This document shows, in pieces, positions 25,201 to 33,700 of a stretch of 64,000 bases of DNA. Position 1 is the first letter of the stretch. Each line of letters begins with the position of its first letter. Origin of the DNA: Brevibacillus brevis (lineage in GTDB: Bacteria > Bacillota > Bacilli > Brevibacillales > Brevibacillaceae); contig NZ_CP041767.1 in NCBI RefSeq assembly GCF_022026395.1, forward strand, positions 5,686,001-5,750,000, written 5' to 3'. The position numbers were made by a program, and so were the translations under genes. The notes under the pieces are model-generated. The model saw only the letters and a list, made by a program, of their open reading frames with translations, was not told the origin of the DNA and ran no database searches.

Positions 25201-26286
25201 GCTTGCAACAGCATTGTGGTCTTTTATATCCTTGTCGCCAACGACTTGAATGTTCAGTTTGGTTTTTGTTGATCCGATCGAACAAGCTGGGCCCGGGTCA
25301 GGCTTTTCGGGATCAGGCTTCTCCGGCGGGATTACATCTCCTACTGTGAATTGTGCTGTGTAAGGTGTGGAAACGCTTATGCTGCTTGATCCTTGGCGGC
25401 TTCTTTGATGCAGGTCAGTGATTGTTAGCGATACTTCATACACGCCTGGCTCGGTAGGCTTATATTCGGTATTTTTATAGATCCACTTGTAGCCCGGGGG
25501 ATTGCTTGTCTCGTTTACTGTGGGTGTAGCCGTGCTTGGATCGTTGAATTTTTGATTAGACAAGAGGCTCTTGTATCCACGTCCTGTTGTCTTGTTGATC
25601 ACATTTAAAGACCATACAAAAATGCCGCGGTCATAGTAAGAAAAGTCCGTGGCATTTGCATGGATCTCAACAGTTTCGTTGAGGTTGTATTTGGTTTTGT
25701 TAGTGGTTATGCTGCCGCTGGGTTGTGGGGTTGTTCGGAAGTGGCCTACTGAGATGTATCCGCCTTTGCCGTCTGGGACGAGGTTGTCTCCTTTGGTGTA
25801 GCCTGCGCCGCCTGAGGCGGAGGCTAGTTCTGCGAGGTTGTAGGCTTGGTAGGGGTCGAAATTTGGTACTGAATCACTAGAGACTTCCTTACTATAAATA
25901 TTACCCGTTCCTCCAAGAATGTAGTTTGGATTTCCTCCGAACCGTTTAATCCAGTATGATGCTTCATTTTCGTCAACAAAATACCACCCTCTATCTGCCT
26001 TTTGGTTTACATCAGCAAAGCCCAATACTCTATTACTATCTGTAACTCTGTCTACTTCAATTTGAGAAACTGTTGCTCCGAGTTGTCCTTCAATTCCTTC
26101 GATTAAAAGAAGATAAAAACGCCCTTTGGGTGCAAGTTCTTTATTCGAATCAACAGTTGCTACTTTAATATTGTGATAATTAGGCGAACCATAGGTCGAA
26201 TTCGGGTAAACAATAATTAAACAACACAATAGGAAAAGAGAAAGCACAGAATAAATTATTCTATGCTTAGTTAAGTGGATATGCAT
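22300..26286 (-). CDS. large secreted multi-module surface protein with cysteine-bracketed repeats
   Basis: This 1328-residue protein has a signal peptide (IIYSVLSLFLLCCLIIVYP), an Ig-like region (~190-315) and a Pro-rich hinge EKPDPEKPDPGP. Four tandem beta modules follow, each opening and closing with a cysteine: Cys335-425, 441-553, 566-678 and 692-801. A CARDB-like domain (~820-935) and a ~390-residue C-terminal region with one more cysteine pair complete it. The start ATG immediately follows the SLH gene stop, so the two are coupled. No enzyme motif was seen; adhesive or scaffold function is inference. The first ~142 residues are encoded in AT-rich DNA unlike the rest. Confidence 0.8.
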   Translation of the reverse strand: MHIHLTKHRIIYSVLSLFLLCCLIIVYPNSTYGSPNYHNIKVATVDSNKELAPKGRFYLLLIEGIEGQLGATVSQIEVDRVTDSNRVLGFADVNQKADRGWYFVDENEASYWIKRFGGNPNYILGGTGNIYSKEVSSDSVPNFDPYQAYNLAELASASGGAGYTKGDNLVPDGKGGYISVGHFRTTPQPSGSITTNKTKYNLNETVEIHANATDFSYYDRGIFVWSLNVINKTTGRGYKSLLSNQKFNDPSTATPTVNETSNPPGYKWIYKNTEYKPTEPGVYEVSLTITDLHQRSRQGSSSISVSTPYTAQFTVGDVIPPEKPDPEKPDPGPACSIGSTKTKLNIQVVGDKDIKDHNAVASGGSDIAVEKNADITLSANKPGKYTMNGYDMKPGANGDRKVATGRVGSSGRVKVVYISDDGTECWEKYLRVESPDGEDSCPIVTLSASAVRNGETIEIMPFDTLAFRAKYTTKYGDSSEASLKWDVSLPNGKIYTLPVKENDNGRWGPYDSSSLKLPDGNVHNPYYFPFERGKTYKLKLNFDGTKWGERPECNWEITIVVKDASCSIADQKKVAFLVHSEPPLPFSPEGESMNGSVSSGFTLKDPVYIKYFTEVGDQYDTNLSFSSKVSGTWYWKSPGGKTALTDKLAAGEPFRLMLPANVDVGDEIVLLFESETGCTGEVRFTIESDQKCWDILASVEIDRNNQKWSKDIQRGETIEIAADEIRDKYRFRMFLSDDSHFSMRWFDPASGSWERKRDGKALDSSNSSTNNHWVYFPRDENGLLLEGLYKVQFYSTQSDGCDGHFFVQIGKGDPKPDGENLLIVKSSFQIDPKSPRAAGTDATITFNVKNAGKLTHDTKLAVRWASSEKETRLDVNEFKPGEVRKITVPTKYPQKSEDFIAHINPAKSMPENETIWTDNRAAWPVKIVGGEVPEPPGGGGDFDGGEIGLEIYDSDGRQLQKLPLHADGVWEREPATIRVVIDQTKINEGFQKTEQEINQKITQFKAQLESAVSGDNIKNVTVTANPGWISDAKSMAVYTPPQLDLKLTGPGVPMQWQVSSASTGTEVVYTGTTVPTQTTWRQVLQSQKYKAEINGFVIVMDYQVDFELSYESCAMNDEDEEVCEPQNLSKTMAGRYTITVKGGERSFEVFEPNATGSIRHTAEWEAYHARDRYPNSQPNDYYAGERILTQVELQDRHRHPVSNQFPVVTSGRAWISETGIRQTPLQSLLALQQATPRLWRGPSYSASKLGAREVGVDTPLMGDKQHGFQKDASYAVYYSVSFRFDVNKGFPYQNKASGQGHELKDYQLPFRIIANAWERQGIRNHTTQ

Positions 26287-27186
26287 TTACTTCGTACCCT
26301 TCGTTTTATAGAATTTTCGGGTGTTATTAGTTTTCTCTAAAGAAGGTAATTTGGTATACAAGTAGATACCCGCATCAGTCGAGTCATTATTATTTATGAC
26401 ATTAAAAGAAAAAGAACTTGTGCTGTTTAATGGAATGTTAAAAGATTGATCGTTTATGAAACCTTCCAATTCATTTTGCTTTGTAAAAAATTGTACTAAT
26501 ATCATAAAATCACTATCACCCTTAGGCACCTTCCCACTAATCTTCCCATTCACAATCTTCAAGCTCTTATGAAACTCATCCGCAAATTTAGCCCCTTGCT
26601 CAAGCTGCCACTTATCCTTCCACAAATAACGCAAAATCTCCGCCGCTTCCCCTCGTGTCACAGGCAAATCCTCACGAAATTTGGGCTGTCCACTAGGCGC
26701 AGGCTTCATCCATCCCCACGTGATCAGCGCCCCGGTATTAGTTAAATTCGGATTCTTTTCACCCCGAATCGGCTTCCATGCAGCATACACCAGCGCTGCT
26801 GTTTCTTCCTTCGTCATCAGTCTGTTCGGCTCGACTTTCACTCCCGCCAAAATCCCCGCCTTCTGCGCCTTCTCATAGCTCATCTTCGCCCAGTGCCCTG
26901 CTGGGAGTTGCGGTAAGGGTTCTGCCTCCTTCAATCCGCGAATCGCTACTAAACTCGCAATAAACTGCCCCTGCGTGATTTGACTATTCGGATAAAAGTT
27001 CCCCTTGCTATCCAGCCATAAGTATTTCTTCTCTACACCGAAATCAATGGCTGCCTTTGCTGTATGTGAAGCGTAATCCTTCGCTGGCGCAACAGCCTGT
27101 ACGCTAGAACAGTCAGCTACTCCAGTAAGCCCTGCCATTGCGAGAACAGCTGCTAGTAGGCATGACATCATTGCACGTTTGTTCAT
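26287..27186 (-). CDS. SLH-domain cell-wall anchored protein
   Basis: This 299-residue exported protein has a signal peptide (MMSCLLAAVLAMAGLTGVA) and three S-layer homology repeats: ~35-85 (FYPNSQITQGQFIASLV), ~92-145 (GHWAKMSYEKAQKAGILAG) and ~155-192 (DLPVTRGEAAEILRYLW). These bind pyruvylated wall polymer. The last ~80 residues are Asn/Ser-rich and AT-rich in DNA, unlike the front. AGAGGGGG precedes the ATG. It directly precedes the 1328-residue gene (stop and start adjacent) and could anchor that protein at the wall, which is inference. Confidence 0.88.
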   Translation of the reverse strand: MNKRAMMSCLLAAVLAMAGLTGVADCSSVQAVAPAKDYASHTAKAAIDFGVEKKYLWLDSKGNFYPNSQITQGQFIASLVAIRGLKEAEPLPQLPAGHWAKMSYEKAQKAGILAGVKVEPNRLMTKEETAALVYAAWKPIRGEKNPNLTNTGALITWGWMKPAPSGQPKFREDLPVTRGEAAEILRYLWKDKWQLEQGAKFADEFHKSLKIVNGKISGKVPKGDSDFMILVQFFTKQNELEGFINDQSFNIPLNSTSSFSFNVINNNDSTDAGIYLYTKLPSLEKTNNTRKFYKTKGTK

Positions 27187-27222
27187 GGAATGACCCCCTC
27201 TTTACCGGATATTTTACCTATA

Positions 27223-27606
27223 TTATCCATTTTTAGAAAGAGTCTGATTTAGGTGCCTTTGCAAAAAGCTTCGCAACGTATTCTCGGGTACCGCCCCTTC
27301 CAGCTTGTCGACCACTTTACCTTGTTCGACGACAAAAACAGTGGGGGTTGCCTCTGCCCCGAGGCGCGACGCTTCATCCAGCTCTTTCTGCTCATGGATA
27401 TCCAGTCGTTGAATCATTTCCGGTGGATATTCCTTCACGACTCTCTCAAATGTCGGCCCAAACTCTGTACAATACACGCAGCTATCACTATAGACATACA
27501 CCACTCTCACTTCATGCGCACTGGCTGTCCCCCACGCGCTTATACCGGCGACAAGTATCACAACACCGAGCGCGATCAACAGCCACCATTGCTTGCTTCT
27601 GCTCAC
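27223..27606 (-). CDS. membrane-anchored thioredoxin-like protein
   Basis: This ~127-residue protein has an N-terminal membrane segment (WWLLIALGVVILVAGISAW) and an outward thioredoxin fold with the redox motif Cys-Val-Tyr-Cys (YSDSCVYCTEF) and the cis-Pro region ATPTVFVVEQGK. GTG 27606 is chosen since AAGGGAG lies six bases ahead; longer starts put the ribosome site inside the gene. It is first in the surface operon, 36 bases before the SLH gene and two genes before a protein with cysteine-bracketed modules. It could therefore be a thiol oxidase or isomerase for that client (inference). Confidence 0.82.
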   Translation of the reverse strand: MSRSKQWWLLIALGVVILVAGISAWGTASAHEVRVVYVYSDSCVYCTEFGPTFERVVKEYPPEMIQRLDIHEQKELDEASRLGAEATPTVFVVEQGKVVDKLEGAVPENTLRSFLQRHLNQTLSKNG

Positions 27607-27700
27607 GTCCATCTCCCTTTCGCTAAGCAAAATGTTTCATACCTATGCACTTGTCAAAGAACGATGCCCGTATTATGCAGCTCCGAACTGAGACAAAAAA

Positions 27701-27722
27701 AGCCAGCCCCATTGGACTGGCT
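27701..27722 (-). terminator. second of two tandem terminators after ywgA
   Basis: Arms AGCCAG / CTGGCT with a 10-base loop are followed by TTTTTTT on the minus strand (27700-27694). Confidence 0.8.
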
Positions 27723-27741
27723 GACATGTATAAAAAAAAGA

Positions 27742-27769
27742 CGTACCACAACTCTTGCAAGTTCGTACG
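27742..27769 (-). terminator. first of two tandem terminators after ywgA
   Basis: Outer arms CGTAC / GTACG and inner AACT / AGTT pairing are followed on the minus strand by eight T. Together with the next hairpin it separates ywgA from the surface operon. Confidence 0.75.
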
Positions 27770-27798
27770 CCGTGCTTGTCCTTGTATGGTGTTCCCTA

Positions 27799-28326
27799 TT
27801 ACTTACTTGCATTGCCGCCGTCTTCCTTCATCAGGGCACGCAGTTCTTCGATAAACGCTTGCCCTTTTTGAATCTCTTCCTCGGTGTAGCGCTGCTTGCT
27901 CTTAAACGTAAAGATTTTGCCCTTCATTTCCTCATAAGGCAGGTGGTTGAAATACAGAATCGTAGAAACCAGCTCGAGAAAACGGGAATTCTCCTCGTTC
28001 ATGCGCAAAATCGCACGTTCTCCACTCCCGAAGTCAACCTCATGAAACTTGAGAAAATCATGACCGGTTTCGTTCAAAGAGTAACGATACATATGAATGG
28101 CACCTTTACTCTCCATTTGCTCATCCAGAAGCCCCATGTTGCACAGCTCATCTACTCTAAGCGTCAGTTCCTCCGAATATGGACCGTACATGTGAAACTC
28201 GTAGCGCTCATCGAAATCCATCTCCAGATGTTTTCCTATGTACACCATCTTTTGCAATTTTTTTCGCCCGCTCACTTCGCCGACTATCTCAATCAGGCGT
28301 ATGATCTTGGCGTGACGATTAAGCAT
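27799..28326 (-). CDS. ywgA: YwgA family protein
   Basis: This 175-residue protein is recognisable as YwgA: MLNRHAKIIRLIEIVGEVSG, a KKLQKMVYIGKHLEM segment, and FHMYGPYSEELTLRVDELC typical of the family, which shares features with antitoxin-like SocA/Panacea folds. It overlaps the upstream HD gene by 8 bases, and the GGAGG sits inside that gene right before the ATG, implying translational coupling. Function is unknown. The ywfO-ywgA pairing is conserved in Bacilli. It ends at two tandem terminators. Confidence 0.82.
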   Translation of the reverse strand: MLNRHAKIIRLIEIVGEVSGRKKLQKMVYIGKHLEMDFDERYEFHMYGPYSEELTLRVDELCNMGLLDEQMESKGAIHMYRYSLNETGHDFLKFHEVDFGSGERAILRMNEENSRFLELVSTILYFNHLPYEEMKGKIFTFKSKQRYTEEEIQKGQAFIEELRALMKEDGGNASK

Positions 28327-29614
28327 CCTCCATCACTCCCAGACGTTCTCGAATCTTACGGGAGAGATCCCCCGGCAAAGCCATGACTTTATCCAATGGA
28401 AAGTACAGCTTGTAATCAAAGCGCCGCTTTCCGCTAATGGCCTGTACAATTTCTGACTTCTGTGACAGCTCGACCAGCTCGCCTGAAGGCATTTGAAGCA
28501 TAATCGGAATGCGCTCCTCTTCTTCTCCGGCACGGTAAAAATCATACGGAAGATCGGAGGTCGTGTCTACCTCCAAATAATACATCGGATCAATTCCGGC
28601 AGATTGAAATAGTTCTTTTAGTTCAGACAGCAAGCGAAAATCCCTCGGATTATATTCGACGTATTTAAAGAGATTCCTGTCCAAAAAACGGGCGCACAAA
28701 TCTTTCAACACAGGGTCTTGCTCTCTGCGCCAGAGTTGCATATAGAAAAGAATAATGGATTCATCGAGCGCCAAATAGTCAGCAAGCTCTACCTTTTCCT
28801 GCAAAAAAGGCAGCAGCATGACAGGTTCCTGCATGAACGGATAGCCTTGGGAGAACAAGAGCTTCGCCCGTTGAAAAATTTTGCACAAGATGACTTCCGC
28901 ACTTCGTGTAACGGGATGGAAATAGACCTGCCAGTACATTTGATAGCGAGACATGATGTAGTCTTCGACAGCATGCATCCCGCTGAATTTAAAGACAATG
29001 CCATCCTCCTGCGGCCGCATGACACGCAAGATACGCTCAATCTCGAAATTGCCATAATTAACGCCCGTATAGTAGGCATCACGCAGCAAGTAATCCATCC
29101 GATCGGCATCGAGCTGGCTGGAGATGAGGCTTACGATCAGTTTATTGTCATATGTCTTATTAATCACTTCTGCCAATTTCTTCGGGAAGCTATCATCAAA
29201 CCGACGAAGAATGCGGTTGATTTGCGTATCTCCAAGCAAAATGGCGCGCGTCCAATCCTCGTGATGGTACTTGAACACCTTTTCAAACGAATGGGAAAAC
29301 GGACCGTGGCCCACATCGTGGAGCAAAGCCGCACATAGACACAGCAGCTTTTCCTCGTACGTCAACTGAATCCGACCTTCGAACGTCTCCAAAATTCTGC
29401 GCATCAGTTCATACACGCCAAGCGAGTGGTTAAAGCGGCTATGCTCTCCACCGTGAAACGTAAAAAAGCTGGTGCCCAGTTGCTTGACTCTGCGCAAACG
29501 CTGGAATTCTGCCGAGTTGATCAAATCCCAAATGAATTTGTCCCGCACGTGGACGTAGCGGTGAACAGGGTCTTTGAATACCTTTTCTTCATGAAGAAGC
29601 TGGGGCTGTTGCAT
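28319..29614 (-). CDS. ywfO: HD-domain phosphohydrolase (YwfO-like)
   Basis: This 431-residue metal-dependent phosphohydrolase is of the HD/dGTPase-like class. The HD motif is ALLHDVGHGPFSHSFE, with HSRFNHSLGVYEL before it and SQLDADRMDYLLRDAYYTGV after it. ATG 29614 is preferred: AAGGGAG is 8 bases upstream, while the GTG at 29623 abuts it. In B. subtilis the relative is YwfO; related proteins hydrolyse nucleotides, but the substrate here is unproven. It is the first gene of a two-gene unit with ywgA. Confidence 0.88.
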   Translation of the reverse strand: MQQPQLLHEEKVFKDPVHRYVHVRDKFIWDLINSAEFQRLRRVKQLGTSFFTFHGGEHSRFNHSLGVYELMRRILETFEGRIQLTYEEKLLCLCAALLHDVGHGPFSHSFEKVFKYHHEDWTRAILLGDTQINRILRRFDDSFPKKLAEVINKTYDNKLIVSLISSQLDADRMDYLLRDAYYTGVNYGNFEIERILRVMRPQEDGIVFKFSGMHAVEDYIMSRYQMYWQVYFHPVTRSAEVILCKIFQRAKLLFSQGYPFMQEPVMLLPFLQEKVELADYLALDESIILFYMQLWRREQDPVLKDLCARFLDRNLFKYVEYNPRDFRLLSELKELFQSAGIDPMYYLEVDTTSDLPYDFYRAGEEEERIPIMLQMPSGELVELSQKSEIVQAISGKRRFDYKLYFPLDKVMALPGDLSRKIRERLGVMEDA

Positions 29615-29811
29615 CCTGGACACTCCCTTCCTGTACTGCTTTCTATCTATTACTGACAGTGAATTTTGATTCTATCATATCATACGTCTGATACCATTTC
29701 TTGCTTAATCAAACTCTTACAAAAATCTGAAGAATGCCATTTTCGTCTAGACCGAGTAAAAGGTATATAGGATTATATGGAAAAAATGGTTGGAATGAGA
29801 GGTTTTCACAA

Positions 29812-30663
29812 ATGTGGACAAATACATTTCGATACATAACCAAAAACCCACTTTTCCTTCTTCTATTGATGATGATGCTCTTTCTGCCCCTGCTCGCCTC
29901 CTGGGGACAATTTCTCTCCTCAGGTTTTTTGGGACAAACGGTTTCCGTATCTCTCCTATTCTGGCCGAAAACCGATTGGAAGGTCGCTGTCCCGCTTCCT
30001 GGCTGGCTTATTTTTGGTGTTATCTCGCTGCTTTACGCTGGCGGCATCTTATGGCTTGTAGGGAGGAAAAAATTGGGGCAGGTATTTCTGTTCATCCTTG
30101 TCGGTCTCTTATTGGCAAAAGCGGCCGGAGCTGCTTTTCAGGCGATTAGCGGATGGTCTAGCTCGCAGCCAATCGGTGCACAGTCACTCGCTGGCAAAGC
30201 AAATCTGCTTGTGTTTGCCACTTGGCATAATCCTTTGTGGGAGGAGCTTGTCTTTCGCGGCATCCCGTTTCTCTTGCTAACACTCCTCTATCGGGGGAAC
30301 ACAGATCTGCCCACTGGTGCAAGATGGATGTATCTACTCATTCCTTCGATAATTTTCGCCTACTATCACGTACCTGGGCATGGTCTAGGAGCTATTTTTG
30401 AATCGTTTCTCATTGGTGTTTTGTGGGCATGGGCAGCACTTCGCTGGGGACTGCTAGCTCCAATCGTCCTGCACATTTATGCAGACGCGATGATCATTCC
30501 TTCACTCCCCAAAATGAAAAACATGCCTCTGGAGGAGATTCCCTGGCTAGTCAACCAAAGCATGTTGCTACAGTCAATCTGGGCTTTATGTGTACTTGTT
30601 TTTCTCATACTGGTCCTTACTCTTTTGATAATCGGCTGGCGAAAAGCAAGAAAAGCTTACTAA
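29812..30663 (+). CDS. CPBP family intramembrane metalloprotease
   Basis: This 283-residue polytopic membrane protein carries the CPBP (CAAX protease/bacteriocin-processing) motifs: the EExxxR motif in NPLWEELVFRGIPFLLL and the second-motif His in FAYYHVPGHGLGAIFESF. MWTNTFRYITKNPLF is chosen as the start, behind AGAGG; the frame is open to 29734. There are about seven hydrophobic helices. It is a single plus-strand gene between ywfO and the RND operon, which are both minus. Members cleave prenylated or membrane peptides or confer bacteriocin immunity; the target here is unknown. Confidence 0.88.
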   Translation: MWTNTFRYITKNPLFLLLLMMMLFLPLLASWGQFLSSGFLGQTVSVSLLFWPKTDWKVAVPLPGWLIFGVISLLYAGGILWLVGRKKLGQVFLFILVGLLLAKAAGAAFQAISGWSSSQPIGAQSLAGKANLLVFATWHNPLWEELVFRGIPFLLLTLLYRGNTDLPTGARWMYLLIPSIIFAYYHVPGHGLGAIFESFLIGVLWAWAALRWGLLAPIVLHIYADAMIIPSLPKMKNMPLEEIPWLVNQSMLLQSIWALCVLVFLILVLTLLIIGWRKARKAY

Positions 30664-30667
30664 AAAA

Positions 30668-30716
30668 AACAGCGACAAACTCCCGAAAGAAATAAATCGG
30701 AGAGTTTGCCGCTGTT
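30668..30716 (-). terminator. terminator of the RND efflux operon
   Basis: Long arms AACAGCG-ACAAACTC-CCGA / TCGG-AGAGTTTG-CCGCTGTT are followed by eight T on the minus strand. The same hairpin could help end the convergent CPBP gene. Confidence 0.85.
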
Positions 30717-30723
30717 GCATGTA

Positions 30724-33700
30724 TTACAGTGTCTCCGCCTCAGGCCCATACAAGTCCGGGCGCTTCGCGGCTTTTTTCGCCAGCTTTTTGATCTTGTGCT
30801 GCGTCAGAACCATATAGAAGGACGGCACGACGATCAAGGTCAAAAGGGTCGAAAACGCCAATCCGGAAATAATGGTTACCGCTAGCGGTTTGAACAAAAC
30901 GTCACCTGAAATAGCGAGCGGCATCATACCCGCAATCGCAGTAAGCGAGGTCAAAAGAATAGGCCGCAGTCGTGCCTCACACGCAGAAATAACCGCCTGC
31001 TTCAGCTCCATTCCTGTATGGCGTGCCTCCTCGATGAACTCGATCAAAACGATTCCGTTACGCACCACGATGCCCGCCAACGCAATAATCCCCATCATTG
31101 TCATAAAGCCAAGCGGTGTCTGGGTCACGAACAAGCCGATCAAGCTCCCTGATACAGCGAGATAAATCGTACTTGTAACCAGTACCGGAATGGTCAAGGA
31201 ATAGAATTGCATCGCGATCAAAATCAGGATCAGGAAAACGACCAGAATCGAGAGTTTGCCCATGTCGATGAAAATATCAGTCTGCTCGGAAGTCTCGCCG
31301 CCAATCTCATAGCGGTATCCTTCAGGCAAGGACATATTATCGAGCATCGGCTTGATCTCTGCCATTACTTCTGTCGCGGTTCTGCCTTTCAGATCACTGG
31401 TAACTGTCACGCTCCGCGACAAATCACGATGCGGGATCGTCTGTGTACTGAAAGTCGGTTTTACCTCCGCGAGCTGTGACAGCGGGATCAGCTCTCCTCG
31501 CGCATTGGCGATGCTGAGTCGCTGGAACAACAAGGCAGGGTCTTCCTGGCCTTTTTGCAAGAACAGCTTCATATCTATCAAGTCTGAGCCCGTATCAAAC
31601 TCGCTGACGGTAATGCCTTCGCTCACCAGACGCAATGTCGTGGACAAGTCCGTGTAGTTGACGAGCTTTTGCTCCATCAGCTCTTTGTTGACGACAAATT
31701 CCAAGGTGTAGCGTTCTACCCCGAAATCGTCTTGGACATTGTACGTTCCCTCTAATCCGGCAACCTTTTCTTTTGTTTGTGCAGAAAGAGAGCGCAGCGT
31801 CTCAATATCCTCTCCATACAAACGAATCACAACTGGTTTTCCAACCGGGGGACCTGCCTCCAACTGCTTCATCAAGATACTCGCTTCTGGATACAGCTTT
31901 TTGAATTCCTCCGTCCACGGCTCCAGCATGTTCTCGAGATGGGTCTCTTTTTCATTATAACGAACCACCAGCTGTCCGACGGTAATGCCGCTTCCGGCAG
32001 CCGTATCTCCGCCGAACATTTTCGGTGCACTGCCTCCAGCGTAGGCAGATACTGCCTCGATGCCGGGCTGCTTCAACACCCAGTCTGCCGTCCCACGCAC
32101 CACCCGGTCTGTTTCTTCCAGACTGTTGCCCACGGGAAGACGGATATCGATGAGAAACTGCGGGCGATCATCGTTCGGGAACAATTCCACGGGAGTGAAC
32201 GGTATCAATCCATATGCTGCCGTTCCAATCAATACGCCAATCATTCCTGCCAAAAGCGGTCGCTTCAAAATTTTCGGCATGAACTTGCTCGCATACCACT
32301 TGGTCAGCTGCAACAATTGTTTCCCCAAAAGTCCGGCAGGCTTGCGATACCCTTCTACGCCAGCCTTTCTACGTTGCTCATACCATTGGCGAAAGATCGG
32401 GATGATCGTCAGCGACATGAGCATTGATGCCAGCATCGTCATCGAAATAATGACCGGAACCGGGCGAATGAACTGCCCGACGTTGCCGCTCAAAAACATC
32501 AAGGGCGCAAACGACGCAATCGTAGCCAGCGTAGCGGTCGTGATCGAAATTGATACTTCCTTGGCACCATTAACCGCCGCAGCCATCGGTTTTTCGCCCA
32601 GGACAGACAGTCGTCGCTCGATATTGTCATTGACCACCACGGCGTCATCGACCAAGATCCCGAGCACAATTATCAAGGAAACGATCGAGATCATGTTGAG
32701 TGAAATACCCAGAGATGGCAGGAACATAAGCCCCACAGCCAAAGAAATCGGAATCGCCATCGCAACTACCAACGATGTGATCAGGTTCAATCCGAGCGCA
32801 CACACCACCAAAACAGCGATGATGGCAATCATCATTTCCCGGGTCAGGTCGCTAAAAAGCTCATCTACGCGTTCATTTTGACTATAAATCGAGTGTCTTT
32901 CGGCCCCTGCCGGAAGTGTTTTATCCAGCGTCACCATCATCTCGTCTACGCGCTTCTGCAAGGACGGCACATCACTTCCCGTCTCTGCATTGACGCTGAT
33001 CGTGATCGAAGGCTTCCCATTGAAATACGAGGTTGTTTTCACCGTCTCCGTCGTCATTTTGATCGATCCGATGTCCTTCAGATAGATCGGGAAGCCATCT
33101 TTTGAACGGGAGATAATGACTTTGTTCAGTTCTTCGACATCTGTATTTTCCGCCAGCTTGAGCTGGTAGGTCCGTTTTTCTGTGGTCAGGTCGCCAAGCG
33201 GGATTTTTTCATTTTCCTTTTTGACAGCCATCATCACCTGACTCCACGTGATCCCGTACTGGCTCAGCTTTTGCGTATCAACCTCGATGTGGACTTCCTG
33301 CTCCGGTAGACCTTCCACCAGTACATCCGCTACGTTTGGAATGGTGCGCAGCTGTTCTTTCCACGATTTCAGCATGGTACGCATGCTGTACAATTCCTCA
33401 CGCGTGTCAGCAGTGACCGCAAACGATTGGACAAACGTACGGTTCAAATCATCATTGATGATCGGTTGTTTCGCATCGGCTGGCAGATCAGCCTCTGCGT
33501 CTTTTACCTTCTTCCGCAATTCATCCCATTTTTGCTTCGGGTCTACGTCACTCTTTGCTTCCACCATGATAAATGAGACGCCGAGGGAAGATGAGGATGA
33601 AATATAGTTAAGTCCCTGCAATTCATTGATTTTTTCTTCCAGCTTTTTCGTAACAGCCTGCTCGACCTTTTCCGGCGAAGCTCCCGGGTAAACCGTCGTG

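Noticed and set aside
27645..27854. 69-codon plus-strand frame between the thioredoxin-like and ywgA genes
   Set aside because: It runs through two minus-strand terminators and has no protein-like features.
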